A DNA stretch of 64,000 nt from an uncultured Clostridia bacterium. Its GTDB lineage: Bacteria; Bacillota; Clostridia; Lachnospirales; Anaerotignaceae. Where the stretch lies: positions 1 through 64,000 of the forward strand of contig CALWRF010000011.1 in NCBI GenBank assembly GCA_944383885.1. The letters are read 5' to 3'. Positions 18,365 to 27,251 of the stretch are shown here, in pieces; within the stretch, counting starts at the first letter, position 1, and each line of letters begins with the position of its first letter. Position numbers and translations under genes: made by a program. The notes below the pieces were generated by a model. It did not search any database and was not told the origin of the DNA. It worked only from the letters and a program-made list of their open reading frames with translations.

Positions 18365-19372
18365 ATGAAGGTTTTGGTTACGGGAGGAACCGGGTATATT
18401 GGAAGCCATACATGCGTTAGTCTTTTAGAAGCCTGTTCTGATGTGGTAATAGTTGATAATCTTTCAAATTCCCGTGAAGAAGTAATTAACAGAATAGAAA
18501 AGATAACTGGTAAAAGACCTGTTTTTTATAAAGCTGATTTAAGAAACAAAGAGGAGATTTATAAAATATTTGAAAAGGAAGATGTCGACTCGGTAATACA
18601 TTTTGCCGCTCTTAAATCAATACCGGACTCAGTTGCGCGTCCTTTGGAGTATTATGAAAATAATGTAGTTGGCACAATGAATATTTGCCATGCCATGAAA
18701 AAGTACAATGTAAAAAAAATAGTTCTGAGCTCATCAGCGGCTGTATACGGTCTTACAGACAATAACCCAATTAAAGAAACAGCACCGCTGTTTCCATATA
18801 ACCCTTACGGAAGAACAAAAATGATACAGGAATATATAGTATCAGACTTTGCTAAAGCCGAAAAAGCCGAGGCTGTTATACTGCGGTACTTTAACCCTAT
18901 AGGAGCGCATGAAAGCGGACTTATAGGCGAAGACCCTATGGGAACGCCTTCAAACCTTATGCCATACGTTTCTCAGGTTGCTTCCGGCAGGCTTAAAAAG
19001 CTGTATGTATTTGGAAATGACTATAATACATCTGACGGGACAGGAGTGAGGGATTATATACATGTATGCGATTTGGCTGAAGGTCATATTAAAGCCCTTG
19101 AAAAGTTAAATACTATTAAAGACTGTGTGCTTACTCTTAATTTAGGAAGCGGTCACGGATACAGCGTTTTGGAGTTAGTTAACAGCTTTGAAAAAGTTTC
19201 CGGAAAAAAAATAAATTATGAAATTGCACCACGGCGCCAGGGAGATGTAGATGCATGTTATGCCGATATTGCTATGGCAAAAAAAGAAATCGGCTGGAAA
19301 GCTAAAAGAAGCATAGAAAAAATGTGCCTTGATGAATGGTCATGGCAGAAACTCAATCCAGATGGCTATTAA
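18365..19372 (+). CDS. galE: UDP-glucose 4-epimerase
   Basis: Extended short-chain dehydrogenase that interconverts UDP-glucose and UDP-galactose with bound NAD+. 335 residues. The N-terminal NAD site is VTGGTGYIGSHTCVSLLEA; the catalytic Ser and Tyr-x-x-x-Lys are in LSSSAAVYG and YNPYGRTK; the sugar-nucleotide region has RYFNPIGAHESGLIGEDP, typical of bona fide GalE. GGGGGAT precedes the ATG. No other Leloir or exopolysaccharide gene is adjacent, so it may serve cell-surface glycan supply or galactose use. Confidence 0.95.
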   Translation: MKVLVTGGTGYIGSHTCVSLLEACSDVVIVDNLSNSREEVINRIEKITGKRPVFYKADLRNKEEIYKIFEKEDVDSVIHFAALKSIPDSVARPLEYYENNVVGTMNICHAMKKYNVKKIVLSSSAAVYGLTDNNPIKETAPLFPYNPYGRTKMIQEYIVSDFAKAEKAEAVILRYFNPIGAHESGLIGEDPMGTPSNLMPYVSQVASGRLKKLYVFGNDYNTSDGTGVRDYIHVCDLAEGHIKALEKLNTIKDCVLTLNLGSGHGYSVLELVNSFEKVSGKKINYEIAPRRQGDVDACYADIAMAKKEIGWKAKRSIEKMCLDEWSWQKLNPDGY

Positions 19373-19375
19373 TGA

Positions 19376-19411
19376 TAAAAAGCAAACCATTTTATTGGTT
19401 TGCTTTTTTTG
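19376..19411. terminator. Bidirectional terminator between galE and the minus-strand MATE gene
   Basis: AAAGCAAACCA (19379-19389) pairs with TGGTTTGCTTT (19396-19406), T-rich on the plus side and flanked by A-rich sequence that gives a T-tract on the minus side. It serves both convergent units. Confidence 0.85.
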
Positions 19412-19418
19412 CTTGTAC

Positions 19419-20765
19419 TCAACCTAAAATCTGTTTTTCAATTTTTGATTTATGAATTTTATAATATATAAAGCCTACAAAGTCGGCTAAAAACCAGCCT
19501 ATAGGTATAGAAGCCCAAATTGCTGTAACACCTATAGAAGGTATTGAAGAAACCGTATATGAAATAAGCACTCTTGTGCCAAGAGAGATTACAGTTAAAA
19601 CAACAGACATTGCCGGTATTTTAACTGCTCTGTAAAAACCATAGAATAATGACAAAAACCCTATGCCAATATAAAAAGCACCCTCAATTCTTAAATACTG
19701 AACTCCGGCAGAAATTATTTCTGTTTCTTCAGGATTAATGAATATAAGCATTAAGTATTTTGCAAAAGCACATACTGCAACTGATATTATTAAACAAAAT
19801 ACAGCGGCTGTTAATACAGCGCTTTTAATGCCTTTTTCTATTCGCTGAGTTTTTTTTGCGCCGTAATTCTGTGCTGTAAAAGTTGAAAAAGCGTTTCCAA
19901 AATCCATAACAGGCATGTAAGCAAAAGAGTCTATTTTAACTGCTGCTGCAAAAGCAGCCATTATAGCTGTTCCAAAACTGTTGACTAATCCTTGAATCAT
20001 AAGTATGCCAAAATTCATTACTGACTGCTGTACACATGTAAGAAATGAGAACTGTGACAGTTCGTAAACAGATTTTTTTGTTATTATCATATCCTTTTTT
20101 GAAACACGTATTTCAGGAAAATATTTAAGCGTATAAAATAATATTCCAACAGCTGAAACATATTGCGCTATTACTGTAGCAGCCGCAGCTCCGCTTACAC
20201 CTAAGTTGAAATTTATAATAAATACTAAATCCAGAATTATATTTAAAACTGCCGAAACAGCTAAAAATATAAGTGGTATAAAGGAATTTCCTATAGACCT
20301 TAAAACTGATGCGAAAAAATTATACACAAAAGAGGCGATAAGACCCATAAATATAATAAAAACATAATCGCGCATTAATGAGTATATTTCCTGAGGTGTT
20401 CTTAAAAATACAAGTATTTCGTCTATAAATAAAAATGACAATATATTTAATACAATAGTTGTTATGCCTATTATTATAAAAGCAACAAATATTGAATTTT
20501 TAAGCTTGTCCATATTTCTTTGACCAAAATAAATTGAAAATAAAGCGCCGCTTCCCATTGAAAGACCTATGATTATTGATGTAAGAAATGTCATAAGCGA
20601 GTATGCCGACCCAACTGCGGCAAGAGCGTTTGAACCAACATATCTGCCAACTATGAGTGTATCTGTGATATTGTAAAGCTGCTGAAGAAGATTGCCAGCT
20701 ATCATAGGAAGAGCAAATATCAACATAGTTTTAGTTATATTTCCGCTTGTTAAATCTCTGTTCAT
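19419..20765 (-). CDS. MATE family efflux transporter (NorM/DinF type)
   Basis: A 448-residue polytopic protein with the MATE layout. It begins MNRDLTSGNITKTMLIFALP and contains the family pattern LLQQLYNITDTLIVGRYVGSNALAAVG in helix 1-2, then MGSGALFSIYFGQRN. The second half has a matching QLSQFSFLTCVQQSVM-type helix and the NYGAKKTQRIEKG loop. Start at 20765 on the minus strand, with an AGCAGGA-type site before it. It is probably the end of a minus-strand group EamA-PAP2-MATE. Substrate unknown. Confidence 0.9.
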   Translation of the reverse strand: MNRDLTSGNITKTMLIFALPMIAGNLLQQLYNITDTLIVGRYVGSNALAAVGSAYSLMTFLTSIIIGLSMGSGALFSIYFGQRNMDKLKNSIFVAFIIIGITTIVLNILSFLFIDEILVFLRTPQEIYSLMRDYVFIIFMGLIASFVYNFFASVLRSIGNSFIPLIFLAVSAVLNIILDLVFIINFNLGVSGAAAATVIAQYVSAVGILFYTLKYFPEIRVSKKDMIITKKSVYELSQFSFLTCVQQSVMNFGILMIQGLVNSFGTAIMAAFAAAVKIDSFAYMPVMDFGNAFSTFTAQNYGAKKTQRIEKGIKSAVLTAAVFCLIISVAVCAFAKYLMLIFINPEETEIISAGVQYLRIEGAFYIGIGFLSLFYGFYRAVKIPAMSVVLTVISLGTRVLISYTVSSIPSIGVTAIWASIPIGWFLADFVGFIYYKIHKSKIEKQILG

Positions 20766-20797
20766 ATTTTAATCCTGCTTTCGTTATTTTTATTGAA

Positions 20798-21298
20798 TTA
20801 ATTTTTAAGTATCCCAAAAAATGTGGCTGTGCCTATAAATATGCTTATAGATATACCGGCAATAACATCGCTTATATAATGAACGCCTGTCAGTATTCTT
20901 GAAAAACAGACAAAAACGCTTATTATACCCGTAATAATGCCTAAAAAAGGAGATATAAAATATACGGCAAATGTTATAATTACGGAACTTGAAGCATGCC
21001 TGCTTGGACATGATTTTCCTTTTGAATGCATAATAATTGGCTCAAAACCTATATTTTCAAAAGGTCTTTTACGGTTTAATTTGTTTCGTAATTTAGTTAC
21101 CAAATAAAAATCAATCCATGGTATAGCCGCGCACGCAAAAAAACGTCTATCTCTTTTTACAGCTAAAAAAGCCAGCATTGAATAAAAAATAAATACAACA
21201 GGCTTTGGAAAATTTTTATCTATAAATATAACTGCGCTTTCAAAATTTTTATGGCTTTTAATATACTCATTAAGTTTTATATAGCTTTCGGGCTTCAT
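20798..21298 (-). CDS. PAP2-family membrane phosphatase
   Basis: A 166-residue integral membrane phosphatase related to undecaprenyl-diphosphate phosphatase (BcrC), PgpB and other lipid phosphatases. All three signature motifs are seen: K-x6-RP within KLRNKLNRKRP, PSRH within SCPSRHASSS, and S-R-x5-H-x3-D within SRILTGVHYISD. About five hydrophobic segments are present. The start at 21298 overlaps the end of the EamA gene by 4 bases, so the two are translationally coupled. The substrate (undecaprenyl diphosphate or a phospholipid) cannot be read from sequence. Confidence 0.9.
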   Translation of the reverse strand: MKPESYIKLNEYIKSHKNFESAVIFIDKNFPKPVVFIFYSMLAFLAVKRDRRFFACAAIPWIDFYLVTKLRNKLNRKRPFENIGFEPIIMHSKGKSCPSRHASSSVIITFAVYFISPFLGIITGIISVFVCFSRILTGVHYISDVIAGISISIFIGTATFFGILKN

Positions 21299-22209
21299 GC
21301 TGTCACCGCCTTACTCTCTTTTGCTTTTTCTTTAAACGAAAGTATAAGCACTGTTGTTATTATAAGAGCAAAGCCTGCCAAGTCAAATACGGTAAACTTG
21401 TTTTTAAGCCACAAAGCGGAAAACACAGTTGCGCTTACAGGCTCTATGCATGCCAGCATGCTTCCCTTTGAGGCGCCTATTATGCTAACGCCTTTAAGGT
21501 ATAAAGTAAACGGCAATGCAGTGCCTATAACTACTATTACTGCAACTAAACAAAATGTTGTAATGTCTATATTCTGCTCCATATTCCATGGCCTTACAGC
21601 CGCAGTAAAAACAACACCGGCAATAAGCATGCCAAGTCCTGTTACTGTAAGGCTTCCCCAGCGCTCAATCAGCCTTCCGGGAAGAATTGTATAGACTGCA
21701 AGAGTAAATGCAGACAGCAGACCAAAAAATAATCCAGATGGTGATATGGCAAGATTATTTATATTTCCGTGAGTAGCTATAAGGAATGTTCCCGTAACAG
21801 CTAATATTATTGCAAGGACTTCACGGGGTTTTGGAAATCTTAAATATCTTATACAGATATAAATAAGAATAAGCGCAGGGGCTAAATACTGCAAAACTGT
21901 GCCGGTAGCCGCATTTGAACGGGCGATTGCCGCAAAATATGTATACTGGCATGTCATAAGTCCGGCTATACCGAATATCAAAAGCGCCATTGTGTCTATT
22001 TTATTACGTAAAATGCCTTTAATATTCTCCCTTTGGGTACAGACTGAAAGCATAACTATTATTATACCTGCAAAAAGTATTCTGTAAGAAGTAAGCCACT
22101 CTGCATTTACATTTTTAAAATCAAAAAGATATTGACCGCATGTACCTGAAAAACCCCAGCAGGCACCGCTTACTAATACAAATAACGATCCTTTAATTTT
22201 TTTACTCAT
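21295..22209 (-). CDS. EamA/DMT family transporter
   Basis: A 304-residue drug/metabolite exporter of the DMT superfamily with ten predicted helices in two EamA repeats (about 5-140 and 155-290). The first opens GSLFVLVSGACWGFSGTCGQYLF, the second GLFFGLLSAFTLAVYTILPGRLI, and the repeat ends show the IGASKGSMLACIEPVSATVFSALWL signature. Minus-strand ATG at 22209 is supported by GGGGAG 7 bases upstream. It is divergent from fruK. Substrate unknown; amino acid or purine export are common in the family. Confidence 0.9.
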   Translation of the reverse strand: MSKKIKGSLFVLVSGACWGFSGTCGQYLFDFKNVNAEWLTSYRILFAGIIIVMLSVCTQRENIKGILRNKIDTMALLIFGIAGLMTCQYTYFAAIARSNAATGTVLQYLAPALILIYICIRYLRFPKPREVLAIILAVTGTFLIATHGNINNLAISPSGLFFGLLSAFTLAVYTILPGRLIERWGSLTVTGLGMLIAGVVFTAAVRPWNMEQNIDITTFCLVAVIVVIGTALPFTLYLKGVSIIGASKGSMLACIEPVSATVFSALWLKNKFTVFDLAGFALIITTVLILSFKEKAKESKAVTA

Positions 22210-22320
22210 AATACTTCTCCCCACAATAAAATTTATTGATAAATATAAAAATTATAACACACTATTAATATCTTTAAAATATAAAAATTTCTATTTATTG
22301 CAAAAAAATACATTTATAAT

Positions 22321-22347
22321 TTTGGATAGTAAATCTTACTTTGGATA
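22321..22347 (+). repeat. Direct repeat TTTGGATA upstream of fruK
   Basis: TTTGGATA at 22321-22328 and again at 22340-22347, 19 bases apart, within 50 bases of the fruK start and overlapping a possible -10 (GATAAT, 22344-22349). It may be an operator or part of the promoter; no regulator gene is next to it. Confidence 0.4.
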
Positions 22348-22372
22348 ATATAAATTTACGGGGTGATTTTTA

Positions 22373-23281
22373 ATGATTTATACAGTTACGCTTAATCCGT
22401 CAATTGATTATGTTATGGAATGCGGGGATATAAAAACAGGCATGCTTAACAGAAGCAATAATGAATCATTTTTTATAGGCGGGAAAGGCATAAATGTTTC
22501 TATAATGCTTAAAAATCTGGCTGTTGAAAGCACATGCATTGGCTTTACCGCCGGATTTACAGGGGAAAAAATAGAAAAAGAACTTAACAGCATGAGTATT
22601 ATTAATAATTTTGTTCATATACCTAAAGGCGAAACAAGGATAAATGTAAAACTAAAGGGAAAAAACGAAACTGAAATAAACGGCTCAGGTCCTAAGGCAG
22701 AAAAGGAAGAAGTTTATAAACTCCTTGATATGCTTGAAAAACTTAATAAAAGTGACTTAGCTGTTTTGTCAGGCTCAGTTATAAAAAGTGATTTTGACAA
22801 TCTGTATGAGCTAATGGCGCAAAAACTAAGCACGTCAGGTGTTAAATTTATAGCTGATACATCAGGGAGCAGTTTAAAAAGCGTTTTAAAGTATAAGCCT
22901 TTCCTTGTTAAGCCTAATGTTTATGAAATAGAGGAGTTTTTTAACAAAAAAATTAAAAGCGAAGAGGAATTAGTCAGTCTCGCTTTTGAACTGCAAAATG
23001 AAGGTCCGGAAAATATACTTGTTTCAAGGGGAAAAGACGGAGCTGTAATGGTCTGCGGCGATAAGAGCATTTACTCACTTCCTGCGCCTGAAGGCATAAA
23101 AGTTAATACCGTTGGGGCAGGAGATTCAATGGTTGCCGGATTTATTGCCGGGTATATGTGGTATGGCGATTATGAAAAGGCTTTTATTCTTTCTGTAGCT
23201 GCCGGTTCCGCAACAGCTTTCTCAGAAAATATAGCCTCAAAAGAAAAAGTTATGAAACTGTTTGAAAAAATTTCAATATAA
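22373..23281 (+). CDS. fruK: 1-phosphofructokinase
   Basis: PfkB-family kinase that phosphorylates fructose 1-phosphate from the PTS to fructose 1,6-bisphosphate. 302 residues: N-terminal MIYTVTLNPSIDYVM and FIGGKGINVSIMLKNL are typical of FruK and LacC, and the C-terminal ATP/anion-hole signature is NTVGAGDSMVAGFIAGY with the catalytic Asp. The assignment to FruK over tagatose-6-phosphate kinase comes from the adjacent fructose PTS gene. GGGGTGATTTTTAATG supplies the start. No DeoR-type regulator precedes it, unlike many fruRKA operons. Confidence 0.93.
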   Translation: MIYTVTLNPSIDYVMECGDIKTGMLNRSNNESFFIGGKGINVSIMLKNLAVESTCIGFTAGFTGEKIEKELNSMSIINNFVHIPKGETRINVKLKGKNETEINGSGPKAEKEEVYKLLDMLEKLNKSDLAVLSGSVIKSDFDNLYELMAQKLSTSGVKFIADTSGSSLKSVLKYKPFLVKPNVYEIEEFFNKKIKSEEELVSLAFELQNEGPENILVSRGKDGAVMVCGDKSIYSLPAPEGIKVNTVGAGDSMVAGFIAGYMWYGDYEKAFILSVAAGSATAFSENIASKEKVMKLFEKISI

Positions 23282-23294
23282 GGAGTTGATTTAA

Positions 23295-25181
23295 TTGAAA
23301 ATTACGGAACTTATAAACCCGGAAAGGATAAGGACGGGCGTTCAGGTGAAAAATAAAGATGAAATGATTTCATATCTTTCTGAATTAATGTTTAACTCTA
23401 AAATTGTAACAGACAGGAAAAAGTTTGAAGATGATTTAAAAAAGAGGGAGGAACAGTCTACAACAGCAGTTGGAGAGGGAATTGCTGTGCCTCATGCTAA
23501 AAGCCCGGCTGTTAAAAAAGCCGGCATAGGCGCTGTGCTTCTTAAAAGCGGAATAGACTATGGTGCAGAAGATGGAGAAAAAAGCCGGCTGTTTTTTGTA
23601 ATAGCCGCGCCTCAGGGCGGAGAAAATGTTCATCTTGATGCGTTAGGAAAGCTTTCGGCAATGCTTATGAATGAAAATTTTATAAATGATATTATGGCAG
23701 CTGCTAATAAAGAGATGTTTTATGAAATTATAAAAAAGTATGAAAAAGAAGACGAAAAAAATCAGTCATCAGTAATCTCAAAAGAAGAAACGGACAGATA
23801 TGATGTAGTAGCTGTTACTGCCTGCCCTACAGGCATTGCCCATACTTTTATGGCAGCTGAAGGTCTTGAAAAGGCAGCTCAAAAAATGGGCATTAAAATT
23901 AAAGTGGAAAAAAACGGCGCCTCCGGCATAAAGGATATGCTTACTGAGGATGATATTAAAAATGCTTCTGCTGTAATTGTAGCGGCTGACAGAAAAGTTG
24001 AAATGGCGCGTTTTGACGGCAAACCTATTGTTATAACTAAAGTTTCTCAGGGAATAAACAATGCGCAGGGACTTATTGAAAAAGTGCTTGATAAAAATAC
24101 TGAAATATACAGGCACAGTGAAAATGCCGAAAGCAGCTCTTATTCAAAAACTGGGCAGAAAAAAGGTCTTCACAGCATTTATACTGATTTAATGAATGGT
24201 GTTTCGTTTATGCTGCCTTTTGTAATAGGCGGAGGTATATTAATAGCAATATCATTTTTGCTTGATGATTATACAATAGACCCTTCTAATTTTGGTATGA
24301 ATACTCCTGTTGCTGCATTTTTCAAAACAGTAGGCGGAGCCGCTTTTAATTTTATGCTGCCTGTTTTAGCGGGATATATAGCTATGAGTATAGCTGACAG
24401 ACCAGCACTTGCGGCAGGTTTTACAGGAGGATATTTGGCTCAGCAGGGCGGCAGTGGATTTTTAGGAGCGCTTTTAGCCGGATTTTTGGCTGGCTATATT
24501 ATGGTTGGAATTAAAAAAATTCTTGATAAACTGCCGGAGAGTCTTTCTGGTGTTAAAAGTGTATTGCTTTATCCGCTTTTAAGCATATTAGTAACAGGAG
24601 CGGTTATTCAATTTATATTAAACCCGCCAGTAAGTGCTTTAAATGCTCTGCTTTATTCTGCTCTTAACAGTATGGGCAGCTCAAGCCGCGTGCTTTTAGG
24701 CATTGTTTTAGCAGGAATGATGGCTGTTGATATGGGCGGACCTATTAATAAAGCTGCTTATGTTTTTGGAACAGCGGCTATTTCAGAAGGAAGGTACGAT
24801 ATTATGGCTGCCGTTATGATTGGCGGAATGGTGCCGCCTATAGCAATAGCTCTTTGTTCCACATTTTTTAAAAGCAGATTTACTTCAAGAGAGAGAAAAA
24901 GTGCCGCTGTAAACTATATTATGGGTCTTTCATTTATAACAGAAGGGGCAATTCCTTTTGCCGCATCAGACCCATTAAGGGTAATACCTGCGTGCGCTAT
25001 AGGTTCGGCAGTTGCCGGAGGACTTTCAATGTTTTTTAACTGCACATTAATGGCGCCTCACGGCGGAATTTTTGTTATACCGGTAATAGGCAATTGGGTA
25101 TGGTATCTGCTGTCGCTTGTTATAGGTTCTGCTGTAGGCATGGTGCTTCTTGCAATATTTAAAAAACCAGTGGAGGAATGA
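23295..25181 (+). CDS. fruA: PTS fructose transporter subunit IIABC
   Basis: A 628-residue fusion that imports and phosphorylates fructose. The IIA domain (about 1-145) has its phospho-His in GEGIAVPHAKS (His67). The IIB domain (about 168-270) has its phospho-Cys in AVTACPTGIAHTFMAAEGLE (Cys177). The IIC membrane domain (about 290-625) has the many helices and the DMGGPINKAAYVFG segment typical of the fructose/mannitol class. The TTG start at 23295 has AAGGAG close before it. It lies 13 bases after fruK and 4 bases before the HPr gene. Confidence 0.96.
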   Translation: MKITELINPERIRTGVQVKNKDEMISYLSELMFNSKIVTDRKKFEDDLKKREEQSTTAVGEGIAVPHAKSPAVKKAGIGAVLLKSGIDYGAEDGEKSRLFFVIAAPQGGENVHLDALGKLSAMLMNENFINDIMAAANKEMFYEIIKKYEKEDEKNQSSVISKEETDRYDVVAVTACPTGIAHTFMAAEGLEKAAQKMGIKIKVEKNGASGIKDMLTEDDIKNASAVIVAADRKVEMARFDGKPIVITKVSQGINNAQGLIEKVLDKNTEIYRHSENAESSSYSKTGQKKGLHSIYTDLMNGVSFMLPFVIGGGILIAISFLLDDYTIDPSNFGMNTPVAAFFKTVGGAAFNFMLPVLAGYIAMSIADRPALAAGFTGGYLAQQGGSGFLGALLAGFLAGYIMVGIKKILDKLPESLSGVKSVLLYPLLSILVTGAVIQFILNPPVSALNALLYSALNSMGSSSRVLLGIVLAGMMAVDMGGPINKAAYVFGTAAISEGRYDIMAAVMIGGMVPPIAIALCSTFFKSRFTSRERKSAAVNYIMGLSFITEGAIPFAASDPLRVIPACAIGSAVAGGLSMFFNCTLMAPHGGIFVIPVIGNWVWYLLSLVIGSAVGMVLLAIFKKPVEE

Positions 25182-25185
25182 TATT

Positions 25186-25443
25186 ATGGAAAGTTTTGAG
25201 TATATTTTACAGGATAAGGAAGGAATACACGCAAGACCGGCAGGGATTGTTGTAAAAGCCGCAAAGGAATTTAAAAGTGATATTACAATGGAAAATAAAG
25301 GCAAAACAGTTAACTGTAAAGGCATTTTTGCCGTTATGAGCCTTGCCGCCAAATGTGGTGAAAAAATAGTTATTACAGCTAATGGGACAGATGAAAAAGA
25401 AGCTATTAAGGCTGTAAGTGCCGCTGTTAAGGAAAACTTATAG
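25186..25443 (+). CDS. HPr-type phosphocarrier with Gly at position 46
   Basis: An 85-residue HPr. The phosphoryl-accepting histidine is exactly at residue 15 (KEGIHARPAG), so it can take phosphate from enzyme I. The regulatory loop reads TVNCKGIFAVMSLAAKCGE: position 46, the serine that HPr kinase modifies in Firmicutes to signal catabolite repression (normally KSIMGVMSL), is glycine here. Two cysteines (44 and 64) are additional. GGAGGAATGAT upstream supports ATG 25186. It lies between fruA and the EI gene, so it looks like a dedicated transport-only HPr for this operon. Family call secure; loss of regulation is inferred. Confidence 0.93.
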   Translation: MESFEYILQDKEGIHARPAGIVVKAAKEFKSDITMENKGKTVNCKGIFAVMSLAAKCGEKIVITANGTDEKEAIKAVSAAVKENL

Positions 25444-25453
25444 GAGGCGTTTT

Positions 25454-27070
25454 ATGATTACTAAAAACGGTAAGGGTGTTTTCGGCGGTATTGCATTTGG
25501 CAATATAAAAATATTTAACGGCGATAAAAAAGTAAAAAAATATTTTACATCAGATACAGCAGGTGAAAAAAAGCGTTTTGAAGCTGCAAGAAAAAAGGCT
25601 TATGACAAGACAATAAACCTAATGGAAAAAACAGCAAGCGAGATAGGTAAAAAAGAAGCTGCAATATTTGAAATACATTCAATGATGATTAATGATGATG
25701 ATTTTATTTCCCTTGCGGAAAGCAAAATTGAAGGCGGAATAAATGCTGAAGCCGCCGTGCACGAAGCCGGAGAAGAAATGGCTGAAATGTTTTCGTCTTT
25801 AAGTGACGAGTACATGCGCCAAAGAGCGGCTGATGTTAAAGATGTGGCAGAAAGAATAGTTGAGGCTTTTGGTCAAGATGATGAAAAAGCAGGTTCCGGT
25901 GAAAAAACAATTATTGTAGCTTATGATTTAACGCCGAGCCAGACAGTAGGTTTAAGAGATAAAAATATTTCCGGATTTGTTACTGAGGGCGGCTCAGCTA
26001 CATCTCATACCGCCATACTTGCAAGAACAATGAATATTCCGGCTGTCATAGGCGTAAAAGGTATACTTGATGAAGCTTACGACGGACGTTTTGCCGCTGT
26101 GGACAGCTCAAGCGGAACTATATATATTGAGCCTAACGCTACAACTATTAACCGCCTTAAAGACAAAAAAGATAAGGCAGAAACAGAAATGCAGCTTTTA
26201 CAGCGGTATAAAGGTGTTAAAACCGAAACAAAAGGCGGTAAAAGTGTTATGCTTTATGCCAATATATCCAATATGACTGATTTGGATATGGTATTGGCAA
26301 ATGACGCTGAAGGCATAGGTCTTTTTAGGACAGAATTTATATTTATGGGCAGAAACACATTTCCGTCTGAGGAGGAGCAGTTTGAAATATATAAAAAAGC
26401 TGTTGAAAAAATGGGCGGAAAACGTGTTATTATCAGAACGGTGGATATAGGCGCTGATAAAAAAATCGACTACTTTAATATACCCCATGAAGAAAATCCG
26501 GCTCTTGGCTACAGAGCTATAAGGATATGCCTTGACAGGGTTAATATATTTAAAGTCCAGCTTAGGGCAATTCTCCGCGCGTCCCACTACGGAAAAGCTG
26601 CTCTTATGTTTCCAATGATTTGTACTTTGGAAGAACTCAGAAAAGCTAAAAATATTTTAAACGAGGTAAAACTGGAACTGGATTTTGAATCTGTGCCTTA
26701 TGACAGGAATATTGAAGTGGGAATAATGGTTGAAACTCCTTCAGCGGCGCTGATAAGTGAGTCTTTAGCTAAAGAATGCGACTTTTTCAGCATAGGTACA
26801 AACGACTTAACCCAATATACATTGGCAGTTGACAGACAGAATAATATGGTAAACTCTAAATTTGACACCGACCATGAATCAATACTGCGTCTTATACACT
26901 TTACAGCGCAAAGCGCCAAAAAGGAAGGAATTTGGGTTGGTATATGCGGTGAGCTTGGAGCTGACAAGCGCCTTACAGAAAAATTTATTAAATGGGGGAT
27001 AGATGAGCTTTCCGTTTCCCCGGTTTATATACTTTCACTTAGAAAGCATATAACCGAAATGGAATTTTAA
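25454..27070 (+). CDS. ptsI: PTS enzyme I (phosphoenolpyruvate--protein phosphotransferase)
   Basis: Starts the PTS phosphorelay by moving phosphate from PEP to HPr. 538 residues: the N-terminal HPr-binding and phospho-His domain, active-site His185 in GGSATSHTAILARTMNIPAVIG, and the C-terminal PEP-binding TIM barrel with GLFRTEFIFMGR, RTVDIGADKKIDYF and the catalytic region FFSIGTNDLTQYTLA and GICGELGAD. ATG 25454 follows TAGGAGG. Being last in fruK-fruA-HPr-EI makes the operon self-sufficient from PEP to fructose 1,6-bisphosphate. Whether it is the only EI of the cell cannot be told from this window. Confidence 0.94.
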   Translation: MITKNGKGVFGGIAFGNIKIFNGDKKVKKYFTSDTAGEKKRFEAARKKAYDKTINLMEKTASEIGKKEAAIFEIHSMMINDDDFISLAESKIEGGINAEAAVHEAGEEMAEMFSSLSDEYMRQRAADVKDVAERIVEAFGQDDEKAGSGEKTIIVAYDLTPSQTVGLRDKNISGFVTEGGSATSHTAILARTMNIPAVIGVKGILDEAYDGRFAAVDSSSGTIYIEPNATTINRLKDKKDKAETEMQLLQRYKGVKTETKGGKSVMLYANISNMTDLDMVLANDAEGIGLFRTEFIFMGRNTFPSEEEQFEIYKKAVEKMGGKRVIIRTVDIGADKKIDYFNIPHEENPALGYRAIRICLDRVNIFKVQLRAILRASHYGKAALMFPMICTLEELRKAKNILNEVKLELDFESVPYDRNIEVGIMVETPSAALISESLAKECDFFSIGTNDLTQYTLAVDRQNNMVNSKFDTDHESILRLIHFTAQSAKKEGIWVGICGELGADKRLTEKFIKWGIDELSVSPVYILSLRKHITEMEF

Positions 27071-27077
27071 TATATAA

Positions 27078-27115
27078 GGCGGGCTTTAGGTATTATTAAA
27101 GTCCGCCGCTTTTTG
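27078..27115 (+). terminator. Intrinsic terminator of the fru-PTS operon
   Basis: GGCGGGCTTTA (27078-27088) pairs with TAAAGTCCGCC (27098-27108) with one wobble, then GCTTTTTG. Confidence 0.88.
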
Positions 27116-27251
27116 TAAAAAAACTGCACAAAAAAAGCTTTATATTATATGCGCTTATGTGACAAACTTTTTTGAAACATGTAATTTTTATTAGAAATTT
27201 GAATTTTCAGGTGATAAACTATTTGTAAACAAAAAATTAGGAGGGATTTAC

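Noticed and set aside
26067-26276. Small plus-strand ORF inside ptsI
   Set aside because: Out-of-frame shadow of the enzyme I gene without a ribosome site.
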